A DNA stretch of 57,467 nucleotides from IMG/VR virus record IMGVR_UViG_3300033233_000045, positions 1 to 57,467 of that record; one strand, given 5' to 3'. The DNA comes from a virus. The translations under genes and the position numbers were made by a program. A model generated the notes under the pieces. That model was not told the DNA's origin, did not search any database, and was given only the letters and a program-made list of their open reading frames with translations. Below, piece by piece: positions 7,888 through 14,893 of the stretch; the first letter of the stretch is position 1, and every line of letters starts with the position of its first letter.

Positions 7888-7912
7888 GCGCCGCCCCAGT
7901 CCGGGGCGGCGC
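7888..7912 (-). other. 10-bp perfect hairpin before a ribosome binding site
   Basis: GCGCCGCCCC (7888-7897) pairs with GGGGCGGCGC (7903-7912) around a five-base loop. On the leftward transcript the hairpin abuts the GAGGAG site of the 7874 gene. There is no T run. It could stabilise a processed transcript or tune translation. Confidence 0.65.
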
Positions 7913-7929
7913 TTGTGGCTTTGCCGGCC

Positions 7930-8736
7930 TTATGCGGCGACGTCGGGGTGATACTCCTCCGGCCTCTGGTCAAACGTCCACGCGATGGCGGCGTGAATCA
8001 GGGCGCGGGGTCCGCCGCTCTCCAGCAGCCGCGTGCGCGTTTTGCTCCGGTAGCTTCCGAATTTGGGGGGCACCCGCAGCAGATGTCGCTCTCCGCTCGT
8101 GGCGTCGCGGACCACGAGCACGCACTCGACCTGGCTGGAGCGCAGGGACCGCTGATAAAATGTGACGACGTGGCGCGTCACCAACGCGGCCGTGTAACCA
8201 GGCGCCACGTCAATGGTGTCGATCCGCGCCACATTGCGCCTCGTCGAACTGGGGGCGTCATCCCACACGGCGAAATAGCGCGCCTCGTCGGCCTGGGCCT
8301 GCTCTCCCGCCGGGCCTACCTGATCGAGCACGTGCTGCAAGTCGCCTCCGGTCAGGGTGGCGCCCTCCGAGAGAAGGCCGCGCCGCAGCAACTCGCGCTG
8401 GGCGTCGTCGCGGAAGATGGGGTAGGGTCCGATTCTGTGCGGATAGTAGGACCCGGCGTCGAGCGCGCGTCGCAGGATGTGCTCAGGTAGCCGGGAGAGG
8501 AGTGTCTCCGGCGTCAAACGATGGCGCCCGGCTCGCGGCAACGGTCGGTGGAGCCGGGACTCAAATGTCAGGACGCCCTGCCGACACAGATCGTTGAGGA
8601 CAGACTGTGCATCCTCCGTCGGTTTCTCCTGGATCCACAGCCGCCGGTGCGCGTCGGGCATGAGCCCGACCGCCTGGAGGCGGCGCACTGTCGCGGCGTA
8701 TTGTCCGCGCGGGGCGTTGATCGTAGCGTCAGCCAT
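7930..8736 (-). CDS. Conserved phage hypothetical protein
   Basis: A 268-residue protein with the features of a phage family of unknown function: a helical N-terminal half (YAATVRRLQAVGLMP) and a C-terminal half with strands and the signature TSGERHLLRVPPKFG, followed by LIHAAIAWTF. The ATG at 8736 follows GAGGAGAC. It is the first gene of the block driven by the promoter at 8808-8836. No catalytic motif was recognised. It is soluble by inspection, with no signal peptide. Confidence 0.6.
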   Translation of the reverse strand: MADATINAPRGQYAATVRRLQAVGLMPDAHRRLWIQEKPTEDAQSVLNDLCRQGVLTFESRLHRPLPRAGRHRLTPETLLSRLPEHILRRALDAGSYYPHRIGPYPIFRDDAQRELLRRGLLSEGATLTGGDLQHVLDQVGPAGEQAQADEARYFAVWDDAPSSTRRNVARIDTIDVAPGYTAALVTRHVVTFYQRSLRSSQVECVLVVRDATSGERHLLRVPPKFGSYRSKTRTRLLESGGPRALIHAAIAWTFDQRPEEYHPDVAA

Positions 8737-8800
8737 GACTGTCTCCTCGTCCTCGGCGCTTTCCCGCCGCCTGTCGGCGGAATGGCGTCGGACTGTTCTC

Positions 8801-8824
8801 TAACAATATGTTAACATATTGTTA
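8801..8824. promoter_or_regulatory. Perfect 24-bp palindromic operator
   Basis: The 24 bases from 8801 to 8824 read the same on both strands (half-site TAACAATATGTT). The palindrome covers the -10 box and most of the spacer of the leftward promoter at 8808-8836, the position expected for a repressor operator. It is AT-rich in an otherwise GC-rich genome. Confidence 0.85.
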
Positions 8825-8836
8825 TCCAAATGTCAA
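8808..8836 (-). promoter_or_regulatory. Sigma70 promoter overlapping the palindrome
   Basis: On the minus strand TTGACA (8836-8831), 17 bases, then TAACAT (8813-8808). It directs transcription of 8736-7078. A short hairpin (CCGCCG/CGGCGG near 8765-8781) lies in the leader. Confidence 0.8.
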
Positions 8837-8858
8837 CAATATAGCAACACTTTCCCGG

Positions 8859-9647
8859 TTATTTTTTGAGCCGGTCCACCGGGGAGAACTGGCGGTGCTG
8901 CGCCTCCAGATCGGCGTCGGCCAGGGCCACGTAACGGTTGACCATGGCGAGCGCCGTGTGGCCCAGCAACTCCTTGAGCGTGAAGACGTCCCCGCCGGCG
9001 CGGAGGAACGAGACGGCGAAGGTGTGCCGGAACGTATGCGGCGAGCAGCGCCTAACCTGAATCCCGGCGATGTCGCCGATCCGATGGATCAGTTGGAGGA
9101 GTCCCGACCGCGAGAGTTGTCTCCCCTCGCCCATCCCGCGCTCAGACAGAAAGAGCGGGTCCTCCGGCTCTCGGACCTCTTTTCGCAGATAGGCCCAGAG
9201 CGCTCGGAGCGTCTCCCGCCCGAAGAACAGTTTCCGGTGCTTGTTGCCCTTGCCGTGGACGACGCAGCAGCGTTCGGAGAGGTTCACGTCGCCTCGGCGC
9301 AGTCCGCACAGTTCGGAGGCGCGGCAGCCGGTGTCGAGCAGGAACAGCACGATCACCTCGTCGCGCAGGGGGTAGGAGGTCTTGCGGGCAGCGGCGCGCA
9401 GCGCGCGCTGCTGGTCTTCGGTGAACGGTTGGATCTGGTCGGGGCGAGCGACCGGGGGCCGAAGGTTTGCCATCGGGGATGTCACCAGAATCCCCTCGGC
9501 GATCAGGAACTGGAACAGGGCGGCGAGGTTGACGTGATAGGTCTTCGCGGTGATCGGCTTGACCGGCCGCTTCGCCTGGTAGGGGCGTACCTTGGCGGCG
9601 GTGAATCGGTTGTAGCAGGCTGCCCGCGTTCGCTCAACCCCAATCAC
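8859..9647 (-). CDS. Tyrosine site-specific recombinase
   Basis: A 262-residue member of the XerC/D-lambda integrase family with all catalytic residues: R109 in TGCRASELCGL, K133/K136 in GKGNKHRK, H204 and R207 in HTFRH, H230 in LLGHTAL, and nucleophile Y239 in VNRYVAL. The N-terminal core-binding region is short: only the helix TAKTYHVNLAALFQFL is clear, so the first SAM-like helices are reduced. The best start is GTG at 9647, overlapping the upstream RHH gene by 14 bases. It could integrate the genome or resolve circular dimers; no attachment site was identified, so lifestyle is inferred only. Confidence 0.9.
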   Translation of the reverse strand: MIGVERTRAACYNRFTAAKVRPYQAKRPVKPITAKTYHVNLAALFQFLIAEGILVTSPMANLRPPVARPDQIQPFTEDQQRALRAAARKTSYPLRDEVIVLFLLDTGCRASELCGLRRGDVNLSERCCVVHGKGNKHRKLFFGRETLRALWAYLRKEVREPEDPLFLSERGMGEGRQLSRSGLLQLIHRIGDIAGIQVRRCSPHTFRHTFAVSFLRAGGDVFTLKELLGHTALAMVNRYVALADADLEAQHRQFSPVDRLKK

Positions 9648-9849
9648 GCCCTTTTTCGGAGGCGTTCCGGTCTATCTCCGCGAGCAGCCGCCGGCTCCAT
9701 TCCTGGCGCAAATGCGCCTGCACGGCCGCCCGCACTTCCGCCGACACGGAATGGAGCCGGCGGTCGGCCAACGCGGCGACCTGCTCAAAGAGCGCCGCGG
9801 GTAAACGCACCGTCAGTGATCGTTGGGGAGGCGAGGGGTTTCGACGCAT
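9634..9849 (-). CDS. Ribbon-helix-helix protein coupled to the recombinase
   Basis: A 71-residue protein with the CopG/Arc-type arrangement: strand SLTVRLPAALFEQVAALAD, then the helix SVSAEVRAAVQAHLRQEW, and a charged end. Such proteins bind operators as dimers. It overlaps the recombinase start by 14 bases and is preceded by its own promoter (9864-9892), so the pair forms a two-gene operon. It may autoregulate that promoter or assist the recombinase. Confidence 0.7.
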   Translation of the reverse strand: MRRNPSPPQRSLTVRLPAALFEQVAALADRRLHSVSAEVRAAVQAHLRQEWSRRLLAEIDRNASEKGRDWG

Positions 9850-9863
9850 TTGTCTTACATACC

Positions 9864-9892
9864 AGGATAGCAGGTTTCCGAGATCTCGTCAA
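9864..9892 (-). promoter_or_regulatory. Promoter of the RHH-recombinase pair
   Basis: On the minus strand TTGACG (9892-9887), a 17-base spacer and TATCCT (9869-9864), 15 bases before the ATG at 9849. Positions 9893-10013 hold no other gene or clear rightward promoter. Confidence 0.6.
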
Positions 9893-10013
9893 ACAGGAAA
9901 TCCATCCATTCCGCGTCGAACCTCCTCTTGTGGCTACGCGCGTCAACGATGGACGAGAAGGAATACCCTCCCCCCGCGGCGAAAAGGGTCGTGAGGCGCA
10001 CGAGGCGGCGGTC

Positions 10014-10151
10014 ATGAAAGTGGCGGCGCGGCTGGAGGCGCTGTGGCGTGAGCGCGCCTATGGCCGCGTCGAAGTCGTCGTCAGGGGCGGGATGATCCAC
10101 GAAATCCGGACGACCGAAACAGAGGTTGTCATAGCCGCGAGAACCGAATAG
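10014..10151 (+). CDS. DUF2292-like small protein
   Basis: A 45-residue ORF: a short helix (LEALWRERAYG) followed by strands VEVVVRGGMIHEIRTTE. This matches the DUF2292/YezD pattern, a helix then GSVEIVVQDGxVVQIERTE. The ATG at 10014 has only a modest ribosome site. A larger frame that reads through from 8808 is a shadow of the recombinase. It ends 21 bases before the terminator at 10173-10214. Function unknown. Confidence 0.55.
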   Translation: MKVAARLEALWRERAYGRVEVVVRGGMIHEIRTTETEVVIAARTE

Positions 10152-10172
10152 CCCCGGCCAGGAGAAAAACTC

Positions 10173-10214
10173 AACGCCGGAAACCGGAAGCGATTCCGCG
10201 TTTCCGGCGTTTTT
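10173..10214 (+). terminator. Rho-independent terminator
   Basis: AACGCCGGAAA (10173-10183) pairs perfectly with TTTCCGGCGTT (10201-10211), with a smaller internal stem, and runs into TTTTT. It closes the small unit ending at 10151. The late region must therefore be transcribed from a start downstream or by read-through. Confidence 0.85.
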
Positions 10215-10252
10215 GGTTGATGAGCGGAGCATGGGCGTCCGCGGCGCTGGAA

Positions 10253-10720
10253 ATGGATGATCCCAAGTCGCGAGACGTTAGTCTCAAGGAACACCTGGAA
10301 TCTCGCCTCCGGAGCGTGGAGGAGCGGCTACAGACGCACGAGCGGGCGCAGTATCGTGAGATCGAGCAGGCGACCAAAAAATCTGACGAGGCTCGCGTCG
10401 CCTTAGAAACCCGCCTCGTGGAAATGAACCAGATGCGGGCGCAGATCCTCGCGGAACGGGGCGAGTTTGTCACGCGCGATATGCTCGACGCGCGGATCAT
10501 CGGCATCGAGGCGCGGTTGACGACGATCGTGACTCGGCTGGAGTCGGTCGTCTCGCGGGACGTGCTCGACGCGCGCCTTCAGTCTCTCGCGTTGCGTCTG
10601 GAGGTGCTGGAGAGGACCAAGAGCAACTTGGAGGGCCGGCTATGGATGTTTGTAACGGGGTTGACCATCCTGTCCATCGTCATCCAGACCGTCACGCGCT
10701 ACATATTCGCGGCAAGGTGA
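10253..10720 (+). CDS. Coiled-coil protein with C-terminal membrane helix (XhlA-like)
   Basis: A 155-residue protein. Residues 1-125 are continuous charged heptads (HLESRLRSVEERLQTHE and similar blocks), a strong coiled coil. A single membrane segment (LWMFVTGLTILSIVIQTV) lies near the C-terminus. This layout is that of haemolysin XhlA-type holin accessory proteins and some spanin-like proteins. It opens the rightward cluster that also holds two small proteins and a CAP-like protein, so a lysis role is possible. The start is uncertain: ATG at 10253 is used here, and ATG at 10220 would begin right after the terminator. Confidence 0.6.
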   Translation: MDDPKSRDVSLKEHLESRLRSVEERLQTHERAQYREIEQATKKSDEARVALETRLVEMNQMRAQILAERGEFVTRDMLDARIIGIEARLTTIVTRLESVVSRDVLDARLQSLALRLEVLERTKSNLEGRLWMFVTGLTILSIVIQTVTRYIFAAR

Positions 10721-10724
10721 CGGC

Positions 10725-10895
10725 ATGCCCACGGGTCTCGGCAAAGCGGTCGACTTCAGTTTGCGGGAACGGTCTCCGGTGCATGTCCGGAAGATTCTCC
10801 AGGAATTTCGGCATCTGGTGATCGGCCTGGGTCGCTATCGGGGTTTCACCCACGTCGCCGGGGAACCGTCGCGTCGATCGACGTGGGTGGGATAG
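10725..10895 (+). CDS. Small hypothetical protein
   Basis: A 56-residue ORF starting MPTGLGKAVDFSLRERSPVH and containing a basic helix (VHVRKILQEFRHLVIG). It lies four bases after the preceding stop and 19 bases before the next start, filling the only gap in the cluster. It has no recognised domain. The ribosome site is weak, so it is listed with low confidence. Confidence 0.4.
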   Translation: MPTGLGKAVDFSLRERSPVHVRKILQEFRHLVIGLGRYRGFTHVAGEPSRRSTWVG

Positions 10896-10914
10896 GCGCG
10901 CGTGAAGGAGAAAC

Positions 10915-11466
10915 ATGGCTAACATCGTGGGGTATCGATGGCAGGACGGCGTCGCTCATCCGCAGGAAGGCGTCGAAAGTCTTACGTTCGACTTGATGGA
11001 GACGGTCCGGAAGCTCGTGAATCAGGGAAGACTGTCGGCGCGGCGGAACCTGGCGGCGCTCACGCCGTCGAACAACCTGATGCGGGCGGCGCAGGAGGAC
11101 TGCGATTGCTGGCAGGGACATTTGCCCATGCCGCCGGGAGACGCGCTTGCCCGCGCCCGCGCTCAGTATTACACGGGACAGGCGGCGGCCGTCGTCTGGG
11201 CCGAGGGGACCATCCAGCCGCTGGAGATGGTGGACGCTCTGCTGCACGATCCCGCGACGAGCGCGGTGATCGACGGGGATTGGAACGAGATGGGCGTCGC
11301 GTTCGCGGGCTCGCCCTACAATCTCCGGTGTGTCGTGTTTCTCGGACGGCGGCAAGGGTGGCCCAACCAGGAGTTGCCCGTGCAGGACGCCATTCAGATC
11401 GGTCTGCGCGAGGGGCTGTCCTTCCTGGCGAAATATCCGGCAGTCCTACAGGTCGGGATCGGATGA
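10915..11466 (+). CDS. Divergent CAP/SCP-like domain protein
   Basis: A 183-residue protein with an excellent ribosome site (GAAGGAGAAAC before the ATG). The middle follows the CAP-domain order found in the proteins at 45021 and 47834: LVNQGRLSARRNLAAL near the start, LMRAAQED where those have DRAAQGHAED, VVWAEGTI where those have TIWGENIA, and LLHDPATSAVIDGDWNEMGVAFA where those have MESPGHRANIL...LGVGIA. The CAP histidines are not kept, so any metal-dependent role is doubtful. No signal peptide. It sits between two membrane proteins, hinting at lysis or the cell envelope. Assignment by inspection only. Confidence 0.5.
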   Translation: MANIVGYRWQDGVAHPQEGVESLTFDLMETVRKLVNQGRLSARRNLAALTPSNNLMRAAQEDCDCWQGHLPMPPGDALARARAQYYTGQAAAVVWAEGTIQPLEMVDALLHDPATSAVIDGDWNEMGVAFAGSPYNLRCVVFLGRRQGWPNQELPVQDAIQIGLREGLSFLAKYPAVLQVGIG

Positions 11467-11627
11467 AGTGGCTCTCCAAATTGGCGGTGGCCATGAAGAT
11501 CATCTCGGTTCTGGACGAGTTGCAGGACCTACCGCCGGGAGAGACAACGGAGATCCCGGAGACGCGCGTCAAGGTCGGTCGGCGGAAATGGATCCTGGGG
11601 CCGACGCCGGCGCGCTGGGAGGAGTGA
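11463..11627 (+). CDS. Small hypothetical protein
   Basis: A 54-residue ORF coupled to the CAP-like gene by an ATGA overlap (11463-11466). It has an amphipathic helix (KLAVAMKIISVLDELQDL) followed by a basic, strand-like end (TRVKVGRRKWILGPTPARW). There is no recognised family. It is part of the cluster 10253-11730. Confidence 0.5.
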   Translation: MKWLSKLAVAMKIISVLDELQDLPPGETTEIPETRVKVGRRKWILGPTPARWEE

Positions 11628-11634
11628 CGATGAA

Positions 11635-11730
11635 ATGGCGGACGCGGCGGCGCTCGGAGCGATTCTCATGGGGTTGACGGTCGGGGTGATCCTGTTGATG
11701 TGGTGCATCCGGTCGTCTCCGGGGGAGTAG
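11635..11730 (+). CDS. Single-span membrane peptide (holin-like size)
   Basis: A 31-residue ORF, MADAAALGAILMGLT followed by VGVILLMWCIRSS, which is one uninterrupted membrane helix with a short positively charged cytoplasmic end. It ends two bases before the tailspike ATG at 11732. A start at 11630 in another frame gives only 15 residues. Small membrane proteins beside phage lysis genes often act as holins, but no homology can be claimed. Confidence 0.5.
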   Translation: MADAAALGAILMGLTVGVILLMWCIRSSPGE

Positions 11731-11731
11731 C

Positions 11732-14002
11732 ATGGCGGACCTCTCGATCTTTCGGGGCCTGATCAACGGCCGCGGCTACTACTCGCGGAGCATCAACGGC
11801 CAGGCCGGCGGGGTCGTCACGATCTCGAACGACGAGGCGCGGTTCCGGCAGATCGCGCTCACCGGCGTCGTCTCCGGCGCGCCTCTGATCAATTTTCCGG
11901 CCGCGCCGGGAATGGAATGGATCGTGGACCTGACGGGTCTTTCCTCCTCCGACGGTGGGACCACGGTCACGGTCGCGGCGGGCGGCACGGGATTCACGGC
12001 GCAGATGGGCCGGGTGCATCAGGTCTACGCCCGCGACGTCGGGATGCGGGACACGGTCTCGTTCGGATCGTTGACGACGGGCGAAATCTACGCCGACAGC
12101 TACCCCACGGTCCAACAGGCGATCGACGCCTGCCCGGACGGCGGGACGGTGATCCTCGGGGCGCGCGTCTACACCATCGACGCCGCCGCGCAATACGCCT
12201 GGAATCAGGTGCGGGGCGCGGTCTCCACCCCGAAGCACGGATTGGTCGTCGCCGACAAACGCGTCAACATCACGGGCCAGGGGGTGGGAACCGTGCTCCG
12301 CGCGGGCGCGGCGAACGTGGATGTGCTGACCTATTATTCGAGCGACGGCGTCGGCGGGGAGACCCGCGCGAGCTATTGCCTCGTTTCTAACCTGCGGATC
12401 GACAATCCCTCCGCCCACTCCGGATGCAATGGGCTCGTATTCGATCGCGGCTATCGGAACCGCGTCCATAGTCTGAGGATCGGCACTTCCGGCGGAACCC
12501 ATTTCGCGAACGGAATCCGGGCGGTCAATTCGTGGGATCTCAACATACTCGACAGTTATGTCTACGGCTGCGCCACCGGCGTGGACGCCACCGCCTATTA
12601 CCGGGATTCAGATGGTCAGTTGGCGGATGGGACGACCAACGCCTACAGCGGAGCGAACGGCCCCTCTCACGGCCTGACAATCCAGGGTGCGGAAATCTCC
12701 GGCGGCGCGTTCGGCGTCGATCTCGTGGAGGTGCAGATGGCGTCGATCCACGACACGACCATCGAGGGGTTGTCCTCGGCGGGCGTCCGGGCGCGCGGCG
12801 CGCAGGGCCTGAACCTCTCCGGGATCTACTGGGAGAATACGGGGGCGGGCGCCTTTGATCTCGATCTCGCCGCCAGTCCGAACGCGGGAGCCCTCTCATG
12901 CCGCATGGCGCGGGTCCAGAACGCCAACCGCATCCGTGCGCGGAATACCCGCGCCCTGACCGTGGATGGATTTCGGGAACTCCGAGGCGCGGACGGATCG
13001 GTATTTGACGTGGACACGACGGTCACGGGCGTGACGCTTCTTGGGACGTGGTGGACGGAGGACGTGACGCTCGCCGTCCCGGCGCGCGCCCAAATCTATC
13101 AGCAATTCAACCGGGGACTCGCGGGCGTCGTGAACTCCGGGCGTCCGCAGTCCACGACCTATCCCCTGGAAGAGGTGGGGCAGAACCTCATCGCGAACCT
13201 GGGGTTCGCGAACTCCGCGAACGCGACGGGATGGACGTTTTCCAACATGGCCGTGCAGACGACGGGCGCGCCGTTCGGGCTGGCCTACGCGGCGGCGACT
13301 ACCGGGGCGACCTGCACGGCGACCGCGGCGCTCGTCCCGGCGTTCACGAACGATCTGCGGGACCGGTGCGTGACGCTCTCATGTTGGATCAAGGCGCCGA
13401 ACGCGACATGGAGCGGCTCGCTCCAGGCGCTCTCCGACGTTAACGATTCGACGCAACTCGACCGGACGCTGTTTGACGGCGCATGGCATTACGTTTCCGC
13501 CATCCTCCGGATTGGACCGGCAGCGACGGGGATTTCGTTCCGGCTCAACTTGTTCTCCAACGGAGACGGGGGCAACGCCCTGTTCGCGGGACCGGTCCTC
13601 ACGTTGGGTCACGAGCCGCTCGGCCCGGCGATGGAGGAGCACCTCCGGCCGCCGATGCTGACGGCGCGGCGGATGCAGATCGCGCCTGTGAACGCTGCCG
13701 TGGTCGCGAACACGCAGTTCGATCCGACGCTCGCGGGCGTGTTTTATATCTCCGGCTCGGGCGGGGCGATCACCCTGAATGTGGCGCAGACGACGCTCAC
13801 GAACAGCGCGGCGTGGACGGACGGGATGGAGGTGGAGTTCATCGGCGACGACGACACGAACACGGTGACGTTCACGACCGCCGCGGCCACGAAGCTGAAA
13901 CTGGGCGCGGCCACGCGCGTGCTGGGGTTGCTGGACACGGTCCGGTTGCGCTACGTGAAGGCGCGCGACCGGTGGATGGAAGTCTCTTCGCAAGGGGCCT
14001 AG
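11732..14002 (+). CDS. Tailspike / right-handed beta-helix protein
   Basis: A 756-residue virion protein. Residues 1-100 are a variant of the beta-sandwich module seen in other tail proteins here (MADLS start, VVTISNDEARFRQIALTG). Residues 105-440 are a right-handed parallel beta-helix that begins with the pectate-lyase-type signature YPTVQQAIDACPDGGTVILG and continues with short NxxI/GLxI rungs. Residues 470-630 look like a carbohydrate-binding jelly roll (NLIANLGFANSANATGW, then WHYVSAIL). The last 80 residues are a small beta domain. The role is adhesion to or degradation of host surface polysaccharide. It lies unusually far from the tail cluster, before the terminase. No catalytic residues could be assigned. 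Confidence 0.75.
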   Translation: MADLSIFRGLINGRGYYSRSINGQAGGVVTISNDEARFRQIALTGVVSGAPLINFPAAPGMEWIVDLTGLSSSDGGTTVTVAAGGTGFTAQMGRVHQVYARDVGMRDTVSFGSLTTGEIYADSYPTVQQAIDACPDGGTVILGARVYTIDAAAQYAWNQVRGAVSTPKHGLVVADKRVNITGQGVGTVLRAGAANVDVLTYYSSDGVGGETRASYCLVSNLRIDNPSAHSGCNGLVFDRGYRNRVHSLRIGTSGGTHFANGIRAVNSWDLNILDSYVYGCATGVDATAYYRDSDGQLADGTTNAYSGANGPSHGLTIQGAEISGGAFGVDLVEVQMASIHDTTIEGLSSAGVRARGAQGLNLSGIYWENTGAGAFDLDLAASPNAGALSCRMARVQNANRIRARNTRALTVDGFRELRGADGSVFDVDTTVTGVTLLGTWWTEDVTLAVPARAQIYQQFNRGLAGVVNSGRPQSTTYPLEEVGQNLIANLGFANSANATGWTFSNMAVQTTGAPFGLAYAAATTGATCTATAALVPAFTNDLRDRCVTLSCWIKAPNATWSGSLQALSDVNDSTQLDRTLFDGAWHYVSAILRIGPAATGISFRLNLFSNGDGGNALFAGPVLTLGHEPLGPAMEEHLRPPMLTARRMQIAPVNAAVVANTQFDPTLAGVFYISGSGGAITLNVAQTTLTNSAAWTDGMEVEFIGDDDTNTVTFTTAAATKLKLGAATRVLGLLDTVRLRYVKARDRWMEVSSQGA

Positions 14003-14003
14003 A

Positions 14004-14393
14004 ATGGCGAAAGCGTTTCGGGACTGTATTGTGGAACTGCGGCGGGTGCGTGCGTCGGAACTTCAGCCGAACCCGGCGAACTGGCGACGCCACCCAGATT
14101 TGCAGGGGCGCGCGCTGTCGCGGCTGCTCGACGAGATCGGTTACGCGGATTGCTTGCTCGCCTACCCGACGCAGAAACCGGTGGCGCTTTTTGAGGCGGC
14201 GATCAAGAACCATCTGGCCGCCGGGCAGGCGCTCTACGACCCGTTTCTCGGTTCAGGCACAGCGATCATCGCCGCCGAGATGGTAGGTGTTCGGGCATTT
14301 GGTTGCGAGATCGAGCCGCATCACGCGGACACCTGCCTCGCGCGTTTCGAGCAGGCGACGGGCAAGAGCGTGCGGCGGCTCGACGCGGTATAG
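14004..14393 (+). CDS. Hybrid ParB / DNA methyltransferase remnant (internal deletion)
   Basis: A 129-residue ORF made of two ends of a larger enzyme. Residues 1-52 match the start of ParB-methyltransferase fusions (VRASELQPNPANWRRHP, then LLDEIGYAD). Residues 54-129 match the C-terminal part of an N6/N4 DNA methyltransferase: TQKPVALFEAAI, SAM motif I as DPFLGSGT, and FGCEIEPHH. The ParB catalytic loop, the (D/S)PPY active site and the target-recognition part are missing, so it should not methylate DNA alone. The ATG follows AAGGGG, one base after the tailspike stop, and the frame is intact. It is either a deletion relic or a small protein that keeps a SAM-binding end. Confidence 0.7.
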   Translation: MAKAFRDCIVELRRVRASELQPNPANWRRHPDLQGRALSRLLDEIGYADCLLAYPTQKPVALFEAAIKNHLAAGQALYDPFLGSGTAIIAAEMVGVRAFGCEIEPHHADTCLARFEQATGKSVRRLDAV

Positions 14394-14407
14394 TATGGGT
14401 GGTATAG

Positions 14408-14893
14408 ATGGTTTCGGGTCCGAAACAACTGGAAATCGCGGAGCGGCGGCGCAAAGTCGGATCACTCTACCTGATGCGGTTCACGCAGGAGGAGATTGCA
14501 CGCCAGGTGGGCGTCACCCAGAAATGCATCTCGACAGACATCAAGGCGATTAAGGAGCAGTATAAGGCCGAGCGAGAGGAACTGATCGAGCGAGATCTGG
14601 CGGAACTGGAACAGATGGAACGCGACTGCGCGATGCAATTCGCGCAGACGAAGGACCGGGAATGGATCAGCGAGCGCCGGGAAATCAAGAAGCGCCGGTC
14701 GCAAATGATCGGGCTGGACGCCCCGGTGAAGACGGACAACCGAAACGAGAACCGGGGAGAGATCGTGCTGCGCTATGAAAACGACTGGCGCGGTCGCGGA
14801 ACCGAACCGGACGAGACGGGAGATCGTGCTGCCGTATCCCCATCCGGGGCAGCAGAAGGTGATCCGAGGGAGGAGACGCCACAACCGGATTAG
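14408..14893 (+). CDS. Terminase small subunit
   Basis: A 161-residue protein. Residues 15-55 carry a helix-turn-helix (YLMRFTQEEIARQVGVTQ, then CISTDIKAIKEQYKAER), followed by a long charged helix with the ERDxAEL pattern and an acidic tail. This is the usual layout of small terminase subunits, which recognise the packaging site and form rings. Its last 40 codons overlap the large subunit by 119 bases in another frame, an unusually long overlap. The overlap contains a short duplicated stretch around GAGATCGTGCTGC (near 14760 and 14820). Confidence 0.75.
   Translation: MVSGPKQLEIAERRRKVGSLYLMRFTQEEIARQVGVTQKCISTDIKAIKEQYKAEREELIERDLAELEQMERDCAMQFAQTKDREWISERREIKKRRSQMIGLDAPVKTDNRNENRGEIVLRYENDWRGRGTEPDETGDRAAVSPSGAAEGDPREETPQPD

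Noticed and set aside
8808-10151. 447-residue plus-strand ORF
   Set aside because: Mostly antisense to the recombinase and RHH genes, which have all catalytic and fold motifs. Only its last 45 codons (10014-10151) are kept as a gene.
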